Shown here in pieces: positions 56,166-64,000 of a stretch of 64,000 nt of DNA. Source of the DNA: Dacryopinax spathularia (Eukaryota > Basidiomycota > Dacrymycetes > Dacrymycetales > Dacrymycetaceae); the NCBI GenBank assembly GCA_037974965.1, contig JBBPFI010000013.1, positions 248,001 to 312,000 of the forward strand, read 5' to 3'. The translations under genes and the position numbers were made by a program. The notes beneath the pieces were generated by a model, which was given only the letters and a program-made list of their open reading frames with translations, made no database searches and was not told the origin of the DNA. Within the stretch, counting starts at the first letter, position 1; each line of letters opens with the position of its first letter.

Positions 56166-57720
56166 TTCCGAGTACCCGTTCGACGCCCGCAGAACGTTAT
56201 CAAGAGCCAAGGTGATGTGGGTGGGCTCGCAGTTTCGGACTGGGAATCGTTCGCCCATTTCCAGTTTGGCAGTAGCGGGCTGCTCGCCTTCCTGGTCCTG
56301 AATAGGTTCCTGATCTCGTTCGCGACCTACTATGAGTATTTAGCCCAAGGTCCTGAGGCGCATTCCTGTCAGGGAGCGGACCTTCTAACTTCTCTAGTCC
56401 GGCATCCGACGACCGTACTTGTTCATCCCCTGAACGGTCTCCTCCCTTCTTTCCTCGTGGCCAGCCGGAGCGTCTGAAGTATCACGTGAGTTTCATGGCG
56501 TCCGGAAGCGCCGGAGAAGCAGAGGTCGCAGGTACCGAGGAACAGGACAAGGTTCGGCCTCTTTGCGTGGGGCAGTATTTCGGCGTTGCCATCCTGGGCA
56601 GCCACGACTTGATGATGAACTTGCCAAACTCTTCCTCGAACTACTGAGTGCTGACGATCGTGGTAGCACAGGCTCTTCCTATGTCTCGCAGAAAGAATCA
56701 TGATCCAAGTCTTCTTCCCATGAGCGAATATGATTCTGTTCGAGGACAGCTCGCTCCTCCTCCCGTAAATGTTGTGTAAGCGGCGAGGTCGTGTAGACGA
56801 TCGGCGATATATGCAATAATGCCATGACAGTTGGTCGTCCTGCCGCTGGTCTTCTCGATCTACTCGATCCGTAATCCAACGGGCGTCTGGCTGTCGAGTT
56901 TCTAAGTAGCGTGGACAGCAATGATCAGCGTCATCAATGGTCCGTAGATGGATAAACGCACAGCAAAAGCGATTTGTCCTTTATTGCGAGAGGCGCTCTT
57001 CCCGCACTTGGAGGTCGTTCAGCCGCCCGGTCATTATGCGAACAGGGTCGTTTATCTCGGATTGCTCCACCTAGACCCAGGCCGTTCTTCCTCCCGGAAC
57101 GCACTCCAGTCGCTTGGCAATAATTCGAAGACGGTCGTTCATCTTCAGCGTGCGCTGCTCGATCTACTCGACCTGGAGCTGGACGAGCCCCTGCGCGGCG
57201 AGATTCTCATGTCCTGCGCTAAACAATCAATCCCGTCGTCAACCTTGGTGAGACAAAGAAAGACTCACGTCAACAGGAGCCTTCAGATTACCCAGAGCGA
57301 TCGAGTCCTGAACACGGTTCTGCTGCTCGCCCTTCCTGATACTCTCGATCTCCCGCTTGATCCTCTCCTACTCGCGTCTCCTCGCCTCTTCCGGCTCGCC
57401 TTGTTCAGCCTCCTCCTTATCGGGGCGCAGCTGGTCAAGTTTATCGATACCTGCGTGTCGATCAGCATGGGCACTATTAAGACAGCTCAAGGACAAAAGA
57501 CTCACATCAGCGTACATAATTCCACGTCTGCAATCCAGTCCTGAACGAGCTCTGCTACTCGTCCTTCCTAACCCCCGTTCACCTCGATTTGCTCCGGTCT
57601 GGCCTATGCCTCCTCGTCCTCTCGGGCTCCCTTTGTCTGTCCGAGCAGCTAGTCAAGCTGCCTGTACCGTCACTGTACCGTCTTCGCGGTCATTATATGC
57701 GCATGGAACTCCTATGATCA
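56166..57720 (-). pseudogene. eIF3a coiled-coil piece E6 joined to LRPVLPT exon 3
   Basis: From 57,720 downwards: spacer edge, first exon 2 end copy, second copy (DQLRPDKEEAEQG region), exon 3 (LVQLQVE..IEQRTLKMNDRL), decayed coiled coil with a deletion in the middle, then near 56,300-56,170 the NSQSETAS / ITLALDNVLR-type piece of LRPVLPT exon 3. Many stops. Confidence 0.7.
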
Positions 57721-58130
57721 TAGATAGCAAAACGTGAGAGCATGTTCACGCATCCGACGAATGATTGACTCACTTCATCCTACTGCCCCCGGCGTCATCT
57801 CAGCCCAGGGAAGGCCGTCCTTTCTACTTTGGCCAGTCGGCGTCCCACGTCCCCGCTGATAAGGATTAATGCGTTCACTGAGCATGCTGCAGTAGGTTGT
57901 CGTGAACCAGGCCAAGCGTCACCCAAGCAGAAATGGCCAAGTAATGGTGCGCAAGTACGTCGTGCTGATGAGAATAGGCCGGAAGGAGCAGTGAGCGAGA
58001 TGGTCGTTGAGGTTGGAGACGATGCCGAGGGCTCAAGTTATATATCAGACAGCTTGAGCAAAATAAGGTTGAACAACGAGACTCAGATATAGGTTCAGAC
58101 AAGAGATCATCACCCAAGAAACAGCATACA
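57721..58130. repeat. divergent spacer S6
   Basis: Fifth copy of the spacer. Carries GCATGTTCACGCATCCGACG and CGCTGATAAGGATTAATGCG. No gene. Confidence 0.55.
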
Positions 58131-58465
58131 TCGTAAGTACTTGAGCGGGACTCTGCACATTCCTCAGATCGAGAAACTGGGTCTCACCCTCTCACGATCG
58201 ACGCCTCCAGATCAGTCACGTGACCGCGGGACCAATGGCAGACCCAAGCTCCCCGACACCGCCTCTCGGGCGCCCTAAGTAACTTGCAAGTGCCGCTGGC
58301 ATCCCTCTCGCATCAAGGCGACTCCGTCCAGAGGAACGTCGACAACCTCACTCTCTTCCTCATTAACCGCTCTCCTTCTGGCGCAACGGAAATGCGGAAC
58401 GAAACTGCACGAGTACAGGCGCATGTGTGTACGTGGGTCAGATATTCTACTGGTCGCATCGGCAT
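58131..58465 (+). pseudogene. PIN-gene promoter and N-terminus piece P5
   Basis: TCACGTGA at 58216-58223, ATGGCAGACCCAAGCTCCCC near 58,236, then the region of SHQGDSVQRNVDNLTLF. It runs into the reductase cofactor loop. Confidence 0.7.
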
Positions 58466-59681
58466 GAAGGTGGACTGTGTTGGTCACCGGTCCACCTGGC
58501 GTCGTAGGTGCCGCCGTGTCGCTCGAGCTCATCAAGCAGAGATGCAAGGTCAAAGGTACTGAAGGTCAAAGATACTGTTGTACGTTCCTCGCTCCACGTC
58601 CTGTATTGTACAAGGCGGTCCTAACTGTGTCTGCAGTGCTCTCCATCCAGGGCCGACACTTTTCATGCTCTCCACTCCGTCGCCGCATCATCGATCGAAT
58701 GTGTTATCATTCCCGACATCGCTGCGCCCAACGCGCGACGCGGCGGCAAAGGGCTGCGATTACATCCTACACGTCGCCTCCCTATCTACTATGCGTCCCA
58801 GAACTTCGACAAATATATGCTCATTCCTGCAAGGGAGGGCAAGCTGCACATTGCAGTGCTCGAGCCAAAGCGTCAAGCGCGTAGTCGTGACGAGTGGCTT
58901 TGCGGCTGTTGTTGGGTATCTGGCGGGTGACGGGGAGGGGTATACGTATACGGAGAAGGACTGGAACCCGACTATGGGAGAGCAAGTCAAGGCGATCGGA
59001 GATCCCGGACTGGCGTATGTCACCAGTAAGGTTCGTCCTCGTCTTCCATTTCCTCTTTTTTGCTGCTCCAACGTATCTAACCCGTTGTATAGAAAGTCGC
59101 CGAACAAGCCGCATGAGACTTCATGGTGACCGGGAAACCGCATTTCAGCCTTACGACCGTGTGTCCTCCGATTATCTATGGACCGCCATTTCAGCCTGTC
59201 GAGAGTATGAACAAGCTCAATACAAGCAGCCAGGATATTTGGATGCTCATCAACGGGTCGACGAAGGAGATTTCGCCCAGGCCGCTGGCCGTATGGACTG
59301 ATGTGCGGGATGTGTACGTTTACCGTCTTGTCTCAGGGGTGGACAAGAACATTGGCTGACAGAGCGCTGGATTCACAGGGCAAGGATTCACGGCGACTTC
59401 CTCTCCCACCTCGGAGGAGCAAAGCACCGCTATCTATCCGTAGTGGGACACTATCCCTACTCGCAAATCGCTCACATACTCGCCCAATCCTTCTCCGGTC
59501 TGGGAAAGAAGGCAGAATCACTCCCTCGAAGAGCGAACCACCTTGGGCACACTTCGCGACTGGCTTGAGTAAGGCGGAGAAGGCGTTTGATCTGGGGGCG
59601 GGAGGGATCGGCTTTGAGACTTGTGTGATGCAGACGGCGGTGGCCCCCTTGGTATCGGAGAAGCGGATGAAGGCAGCTTAA
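58466..59681 (+). pseudogene. reductase copy R8 (type 2, catalytic motif kept)
   Basis: Reads VLVTGPPGVVGAAVSLELIK, KVKGT (with a short duplication of the KVKGT segment near 58,550), GYTYTEKDWNPTM, and YVTSK followed by intron and KVAEQAA, so the YxxSK active-site motif is still encoded, unlike R2-R4. A TGA follows at AEQAA. Then TTVCPPIIYGPPFQPVES, LNTSSQDIWMLINGSTKE and a frame break in the last exon before VSEKRMKAA. It converges on copy H. Confidence 0.75.
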
Positions 59682-60305
59682 AACGAGCTGCGAGAATCGT
59701 CCGCTTACGTGATTTCCACCGTTTGCCATCTCTGGTAGGAGGTAGAGTGGTAGGAAAGCTGTATGACATTCACACACGAGACATCGATAAATCACATCCC
59801 CTCCCCCTTTCCTTTCGAAACCTGGGATGTGGAAGTGGTTGCGGTTTCCGACGACGCGTATGATACCCGTCGCTCGATGTCTGGCTTCTTGGTGTACGTA
59901 CGGTAGTTGCGCATTCCATTTCTTCTGCAAGGACATGCTTGTGTTATAAGAGCTCTGAGCACGGTGACAAAAGGCAGTCGGATTGAGCCAAGCAACACTT
60001 TGATTCCCTGAACTCTACTAATACTGCAATACTGCTTGGCTTGACAACAGCTAAGCAGCTAAGCAGCGCGAGCGTAGAGCCACGACGGAACAGAGTGATG
60101 CCTAATACTACAGAAGAAAATGCACGAAAACCGCCGGGACAACAGACAAAGAGAAAAGACTTGAAGATTTGAACACATCGGCTCATTCCATGAGGGAGTG
60201 AGTCGCCCAGAGGAACACGGAAAAACACGGACAATCACAACACGAATTGAGGGGAAAGAGAAAAGAAACAGTAACCAGAAGCATTCGAACGGGAAAACAA
60301 GTCCA

Positions 60306-61625
60306 TCAAGAGGTTTCGTGACACTGTGAGCCGCTCAGATGCTGTGGCGGAACTTTTGCCATTGCACGCTGACCACGCTCCCGCTTGGACCCCTTCGTAG
60401 CCAAATCGGGGACCGACCCGTTCGAGCGACAACGCTTGGCCGGCCGCCTGGTAGAGCACTCACATTCGTCGTCACCATCGTCGTCCGAACACGCCTCGTC
60501 TAGACCGCGCTTGGTGGGAGGCGATGAAGGGCGTGGGGTTGGCTGGGAGGTCACGCTCAGCTGCCCAAGAAGGCTGCAAAGCCCTTGCATGACCTCGCCG
60601 ACAGAGGGCTTGGCTGTCACCGAGCAATTCTCCATACGCGCAATCAGGGAGTCGATGTCTGCACCCGTGCAGGGCTTGTCCCGGTAGGTGGCGCCAAAAG
60701 CCCTACGGTTCTGGGTGTTGCGAGCTGGAGTGATTGACATCGCTTTGGGGGCAGCAGTACAGAGGCCGGCTGGCAGATGATGCTCAACATCCGCCATGGC
60801 GACAGCGTTGGTCGATGGGTGAACAGCCTGAACACAGCATGAGCAGAGCCTACATTCTACGAGAAGCAAGCAGCATACCATCTGAACCTCTTCATCCTCA
60901 GGATAAGCCGGCGCATACTGCACAGCCGGCTCGTCCTCGGACAACGGCAAACAGTCGTTGATGACCACGTCCATCGCGGCATCCTCAGCCATCGCCTCCG
61001 GGAGGTCCCGCAGCATGTCGAGCACAAAAAGTGCTCCCAGACCTGACTTGGGCGACCAATGCTTGCTCCGAAGAACTGCGTCCAGAACCAGAGTAGCGTG
61101 ATTGCGAATGGATGGATTTCGGATCGTTCCTATATTCTCACTGGAACAGGTTAGTGGATGGTAGGGTGATTTTGGAGATACGTACGAGAGATAGGCTATG
61201 AGTTTCTTGGCCTTCGAAATCGTTGTCGTCCCATCATCCTCTGCATTTCCGCTCATGACACTGCGGGCTATCAGGGAGCTCTCGGTATCATCGACTATTT
61301 CATCCTCCAGAGGCCCAGGGGAAAAGTCCCTGTCGGACTCCGAATCGGTGGAGACTTCAGTCTCCGTGTAGGAGACTTCAAACTTGAGGGGGGGAAGCAC
61401 AGGCACCCCAGTGTCGACGAATGCAGAGGAATCGTGGAAACCCGCCTTGGCATACTTGAGTATGCCAGTCGGGAGCACCGGACGAAGGTGCCTATGCAAA
61501 GTGCTGTCAGCACCTGCATTGTCCACTCGGCTGGTTACAAGAAACACGTACTTGGGCAGTGGTTTTATGATGCGCGCGTGATGTGCCGAAAATAGCGGCG
61601 TATTGACAGAGGACAGAAAGACCAT
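60306..61625 (-). CDS. LRPVLPT family protein, copy H
   Basis: Exons complement(join(60306..60827, 60879..61140, 61186..61491, 61552..61625)) give 387 aa. Blocks: NTPLFSAHHARIIKPLPK; HLRPVLPTGILKYAKAGFH; DSESDRDFSPGPLED; KAKKLIAYLS; IRNPSIRNHATLVLDAVLR; ALFVLDMLRDLPEAMAEDA; VQYAPAYPEDEE; DIDSLIARMENCSVTAKPSV; EVMQGLCSLLGQ; RRPAKRCRS. All three introns (60, 45 and 51 bases) are multiples of three without stops, so the unspliced frame is open from start to stop (439 codons). The last residues (KVPPQHLSGSQCHETS) differ from the ARFRHSI of D and G through a late frame change. Closest to pseudogene E. Confidence 0.82.
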   Translation of the reverse strand: MVFLSSVNTPLFSAHHARIIKPLPKYVFLVTSRVDNAGADSTLHRHLRPVLPTGILKYAKAGFHDSSAFVDTGVPVLPPLKFEVSYTETEVSTDSESDRDFSPGPLEDEIVDDTESSLIARSVMSGNAEDDGTTTISKAKKLIAYLSYVSPKSPYHPLTCSSENIGTIRNPSIRNHATLVLDAVLRSKHWSPKSGLGALFVLDMLRDLPEAMAEDAAMDVVINDCLPLSEDEPAVQYAPAYPEDEEVQMVCCLLLVECRLCSCCVQAVHPSTNAVAMADVEHHLPAGLCTAAPKAMSITPARNTQNRRAFGATYRDKPCTGADIDSLIARMENCSVTAKPSVGEVMQGLCSLLGQLSVTSQPTPRPSSPPTKRGLDEACSDDDGDDECECSTRRPAKRCRSNGSVPDLATKGSKRERGQRAMAKVPPQHLSGSQCHETS

Positions 61626-62290
61626 TTTGACAAGTATTTTGCTGAGGTCTTTGGAAGAACGTCAATGCAATGGCGAGAGGCGACGGCGGTGGTGGTGAAG
61701 GGGAGAGAGCAGTTCTGGGGCGTTGGGGGCTATTTGGGTGGGTGGGAAATGCCTCCACGGCGAAACCGTGCTTTTGCGTCCGTCCGCAAGGCGAATGAGG
61801 TCAATGGTCTGTGCGGAGAGGTCATGGGTGCGCGAGCCGGGAGCCGTGCCCGACAATATTCTGACGTGTTCTTGCACCCTGACCCAGCGAGCAAGAGAAC
61901 GAACAGCAATGATAACGGTTGTTATCGACAAGGAAAGGACGAGGAGCAGGTCTAATGAAAGAAAAGCAAGCTCTGAGGCTTTGCCTAAACTCGACGTGCG
62001 GGGTATCCGACGGAGTACGAAGACGCGAACATATTACCGGTAATGAACCAACCCAGCGCATCAACACCTCGGGCAGGGCAACTCTTCTGCCAAATCGGGC
62101 GCCGCTTCCGCTGATGACACTCTATATCTTCTTGACTCTTCACGCCAAGAAGGCCGCTAGAAACCGGGATTGGGGTATCATTATCAGCTGCCATCGTGAG
62201 AGGAAGAACGGTTCTATGCAATGCCCTGCGACGCAGTTATCCATAGTTATTCATAGAGACGTACGGAAAGCGGAAAGGGGGGCGTGGTGA
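61626..62290 (-). promoter_or_regulatory. upstream module of copy H and right edge of the array
   Basis: GCCTCCACGGCGAAACCGTG at 61751-61770, 126 bp before the ATG; AATGAAAGAAAAGC near 61,953; perfect ATTACCGGTAAT at 62033-62044; nearly identical to the module of copy C over its length. From 62,121 part of block Q follows. Similarity to the other copies stops near 62,290. Confidence 0.65.
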
Positions 62291-62404
62291 ACTGCTCGGT
62301 CCTATCGTAGATAGTCCCTTTAGCTTAGTTCTTTAATGGGACAGTGTTATTGGCTCTATCAAAAGGAGTGTGGTGTATGTGTGTAGGAATCGAGTGATAG
62401 CAGA

Positions 62405-62685
62405 TGGGTAACGCTCGATAGTAACGCGGATAACGACAGCCAGAGTTATAGACGCGGATCGTCTGGCGGGGGGGAAGGGAAGGAAAAAGAGAGAAGAGCA
62501 CCAGAGGAAACGAGTGGGAATCACAGTAAAAACGGAGTGGTCGCCTGCGCAAATCTGCCAGGCACAGGCACAGGGAGCGCCTCACGTCTCAGGTGCATCC
62601 ACCGCCGCGCGTCGGCAGTGGGTAACGCCATGCGGTAACGCTTCGATGGCCGCTCGGCTATGGATAACGCGGGCCGGTAACGCCA
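62405..62685. promoter_or_regulatory. cluster of (G)GTAACGC / GATAACGC motifs
   Basis: Seven copies of G(G/A)TAACG(C) in about 280 bases: near 62407, 62420, 62429, 62621, 62634, 62662 and 62676, mostly on the plus strand. One more GGTAACGGC lies near 63,027. The motif resembles Myb-type half sites (TAACG/TAACT). Possible upstream control region of the gene at 63,191; inference. Confidence 0.35.
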
Positions 62686-63190
62686 TATCGGCGGTATTTG
62701 GGATCGGCGATATCGGTGCATGATAATTTGTTGTTAATTAACTAACTACGGACAGTACATCCGTGGGGGACTTTCAGACAATGACTGTCCTCAGTCATCC
62801 GTCGAATGCACTGCCGTAGCCAGTCAATAAACGTCAAGATTTGTGGCGGTTCGAATTTCTTGAGGTCTTGCAATTCTCGCGTATGTTCTTCGCTGCCCAT
62901 TGTGTTTGGCCGGCTGGTTTCGTTTTCGAGCGTTATCCGTCGCAGGGAAGCCTGTTCTCCGCGGGGGACTTTTTAGAATGTCAACCTCCTGGTTGATAGA
63001 AAAAGAAGGCGTCCGGAAGCAATTGGTAACGGCGCGGTAGTGGCAGTGACGGCGAAAAAGGTTTTTAAACCGAGTTTAGACGCGTCTCGGAGGGTCTCAC
63101 AGGTTGTCTCTGACCGTAATTGTCGACTCCTCCACCGTACTCGACTCCTCGCTCCCTAGTTGACTTGTAAGAGACCTGGTCGACGACGAC
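62686..63190. other. intergenic, promoter side of the last gene
   Basis: Unique sequence with no supported gene. It contains a short direct repeat of GCGGGGGACT / GTGGGGGACTTT (near 62,764 and 62,960). The minus-strand frame at 63,065-63,448 is a shadow of the gene on the plus strand. Confidence 0.35.
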
Positions 63191-64000
63191 ATGGTACCGC
63201 CATCGGTACAACGCGAGCAACGTCGGCAAACGGCGGTACTTGCGCAGAAGGCGAAAGTCGACGCATGGGTGAAGAGCTGCGTGGATCGCGTGCACATGCG
63301 GGCGACGTCCAAGGCGGTAGGACAGGCGATGAACGCCATGAAGATCGTCCTCGCCTATCCTAATGAAAAGAAGTGGTCCGGCATTGTAGCGTGGATGGGC
63401 GTTAAGGAGAATGCGGAGTTGCTCCGGGTGCGTATTTCGCAGGTCCATCCCGAATGAGACTAATACGTCTACAGCGTGATGTGACGGCGATTCTGCGGAA
63501 ACATCCGTACACGTTGGCAGCGATCGACCAGTGGCGTGCGATGTTGCTGGGAGAGGTCACCCAGCGCATCTGGCTGGAGTATGCGAAGGAGAATGGTAAA
63601 AAGGTGAGTACCAGTGCGCGCCGATAGATACCGCTTGCTAACGATGCGTTACAGACCGACAAGTTCGAGTTGGGCCTGAAGGGCGTAGCGACGCCTGGCG
63701 AAGAATTCGATTGGGTTGAAGAAGAAACCCTGGACGATTTTGAGGTTCCAGACCTCGATGAGGAGGACCCCGTCCAAGCCGACGAAGCGCCCGCCGCTTC
63801 AGCTGGGGAGGCGGTATCGACGATACCGACAGAATCGTCCGGCGGTAAGAAGACGGCGACAGAACCGGTGCCCGCCGAAGAGGAGACGCCTGCGGCGAAG
63901 AAGGCGCCCGCCAAGGGAAAGGGAAAGGAAGTTTCCCGGCCGAAGGAGGTGACGAAGGAGAAGGAGAAGGAGAAGGAGAAGGAGAAGGAGAAGGAGAAGG
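63191..64000 (+). CDS. hypothetical charged protein, 3' end outside the window
   Basis: Exons join(63191..63427, 63475..63603, 63655..>64000). Introns begin GTGCGT and GTGAGT and end TACAG, both with a CTAA-type branch site. The first 120 residues look folded and helical (QREQRRQTAVLAQKAKVDAW, MNAMKIVLAYPNEKKWSGIV, HPYTLAAIDQWRAMLLGEV). From about residue 123 it becomes acidic (VEEETLDDFEVPDLDEEDP) and then Lys/Ala/Pro-rich (AAKKAPAKGKGKE), ending in a KEKEKE run. I do not recognise the family. The start is the first ATG that gives an unbroken spliced frame. Confidence 0.6.
63953..64000 (+). repeat. (AAGGAG)n microsatellite in coding sequence
   Basis: At least seven repeats of the hexamer AAGGAG, coding alternating Lys-Glu, reaching the window edge. 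Likely length-variable. Confidence 0.85.

Larger units (their letters stand above)
24000..62290. repeat. mosaic segmental array of family copies and gene fragments
   Basis: Six LRPVLPT copies (C-H) alternate with decayed pieces of eIF3a (six), the PIN-gene 5' end (five) and a reductase (nine). The order is fixed. Plus orientation: family copy, reductase on the opposite strand, PIN 5' piece, spacer, eIF3a piece, reductase, next family promoter. D to E is about 6.8 kb and E to F about 7.1 kb, both direct; H to G is about 7.2 kb, inverted. Copies C and D diverge from the spacer near 29.3 kb. Homology to the right stops near 62,290. No transposase or reverse transcriptase reading frame lies inside. 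Confidence 0.85.

Noticed and set aside
60306-61625. A single 439-codon intronless gene at copy H
   Set aside because: The three introns have normal splice sites at the same positions and phases as in A, B, C, D and G. The open frame arises because they are multiples of three without stops.
24000-62290. The array as a transposon (Helitron, Pack-type or LTR element)
   Set aside because: I found no transposase, helicase or reverse transcriptase frame, no consistent terminal repeats and no CTRR end after the 3' hairpin. Host-gene fragments in a fixed local order fit segmental duplication better.
24000-62290. Repeat-induced point mutation as the cause of decay
   Set aside because: The broken copies stay GC-rich and differ mainly by indels and mixed substitutions; I see no flood of C-to-T changes. 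A proper dinucleotide index was not computed.
1-64000. CRISPR array, bacterial operon features or virus-derived sequence
   Set aside because: Spliceosomal introns throughout, eukaryotic core genes, no short regularly spaced repeats and no viral hallmark frames.

Overview
The window is nuclear DNA of a filamentous fungus, most likely a basidiomycete. Genes are GC-rich and split by short GT-AG introns of about 45-60 bases (many donors read GTGCGT, branch sites look like CTAAC/CTGAC). Host genes include MUS81, translation initiation factor eIF3a, secreted metallophosphatases and an F-box protein. I saw no reverse transcriptase, transposase, capsid or envelope reading frame and no CRISPR array.

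Left part (1-24 kb), ordinary genes: the 3' part of an F-box protein, MUS81 (minus strand), copy A of an unrecognised protein family, a PIN-domain protein with Gly/Arg-rich tracts, a secreted Ala/Val/Pro-rich protein, two tandem secreted calcineurin-type phosphoesterases, copy B of the family (minus strand) and eIF3a.

Right part (24-62.3 kb), a mosaic array. It holds six more copies (C-H) of the family, which I call the LRPVLPT family after a shared motif. Copies A, B, C, D, G and H look intact (375-406 aa, four exons); E and F are pseudogenes. Between the family copies lie decayed pieces of other genes, in a fixed order and in both orientations: six pieces of the eIF3a coiled-coil region, five pieces of the PIN-gene promoter and N-terminus, and nine copies of an NAD(P)-dependent reductase. 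The pieces form two chimeric gene types that diverge from a spacer: PIN 5' end joined to reductase, and eIF3a coiled coil joined to LRPVLPT exon 3 joined to reductase. Units of about 7 kb run in direct orientation (D-E-F) and then inverted (G-H). The eIF3a source and two ancestral-looking family copies lie in the same window; no intact reductase does.

Each family copy carries a conserved upstream module of about 500 bp (a CACGG-TTTCG-CCGTG inverted repeat about 127 bp before the ATG, and usually an ATTACCGGTAAT palindrome further out). Most copies have a conserved hairpin about 260-280 bases after the stop. The right edge of the array is near 62,290; the last 1.7 kb holds a cluster of GTAACGC motifs and the 5' part of an unrelated hypothetical gene that runs off the window.
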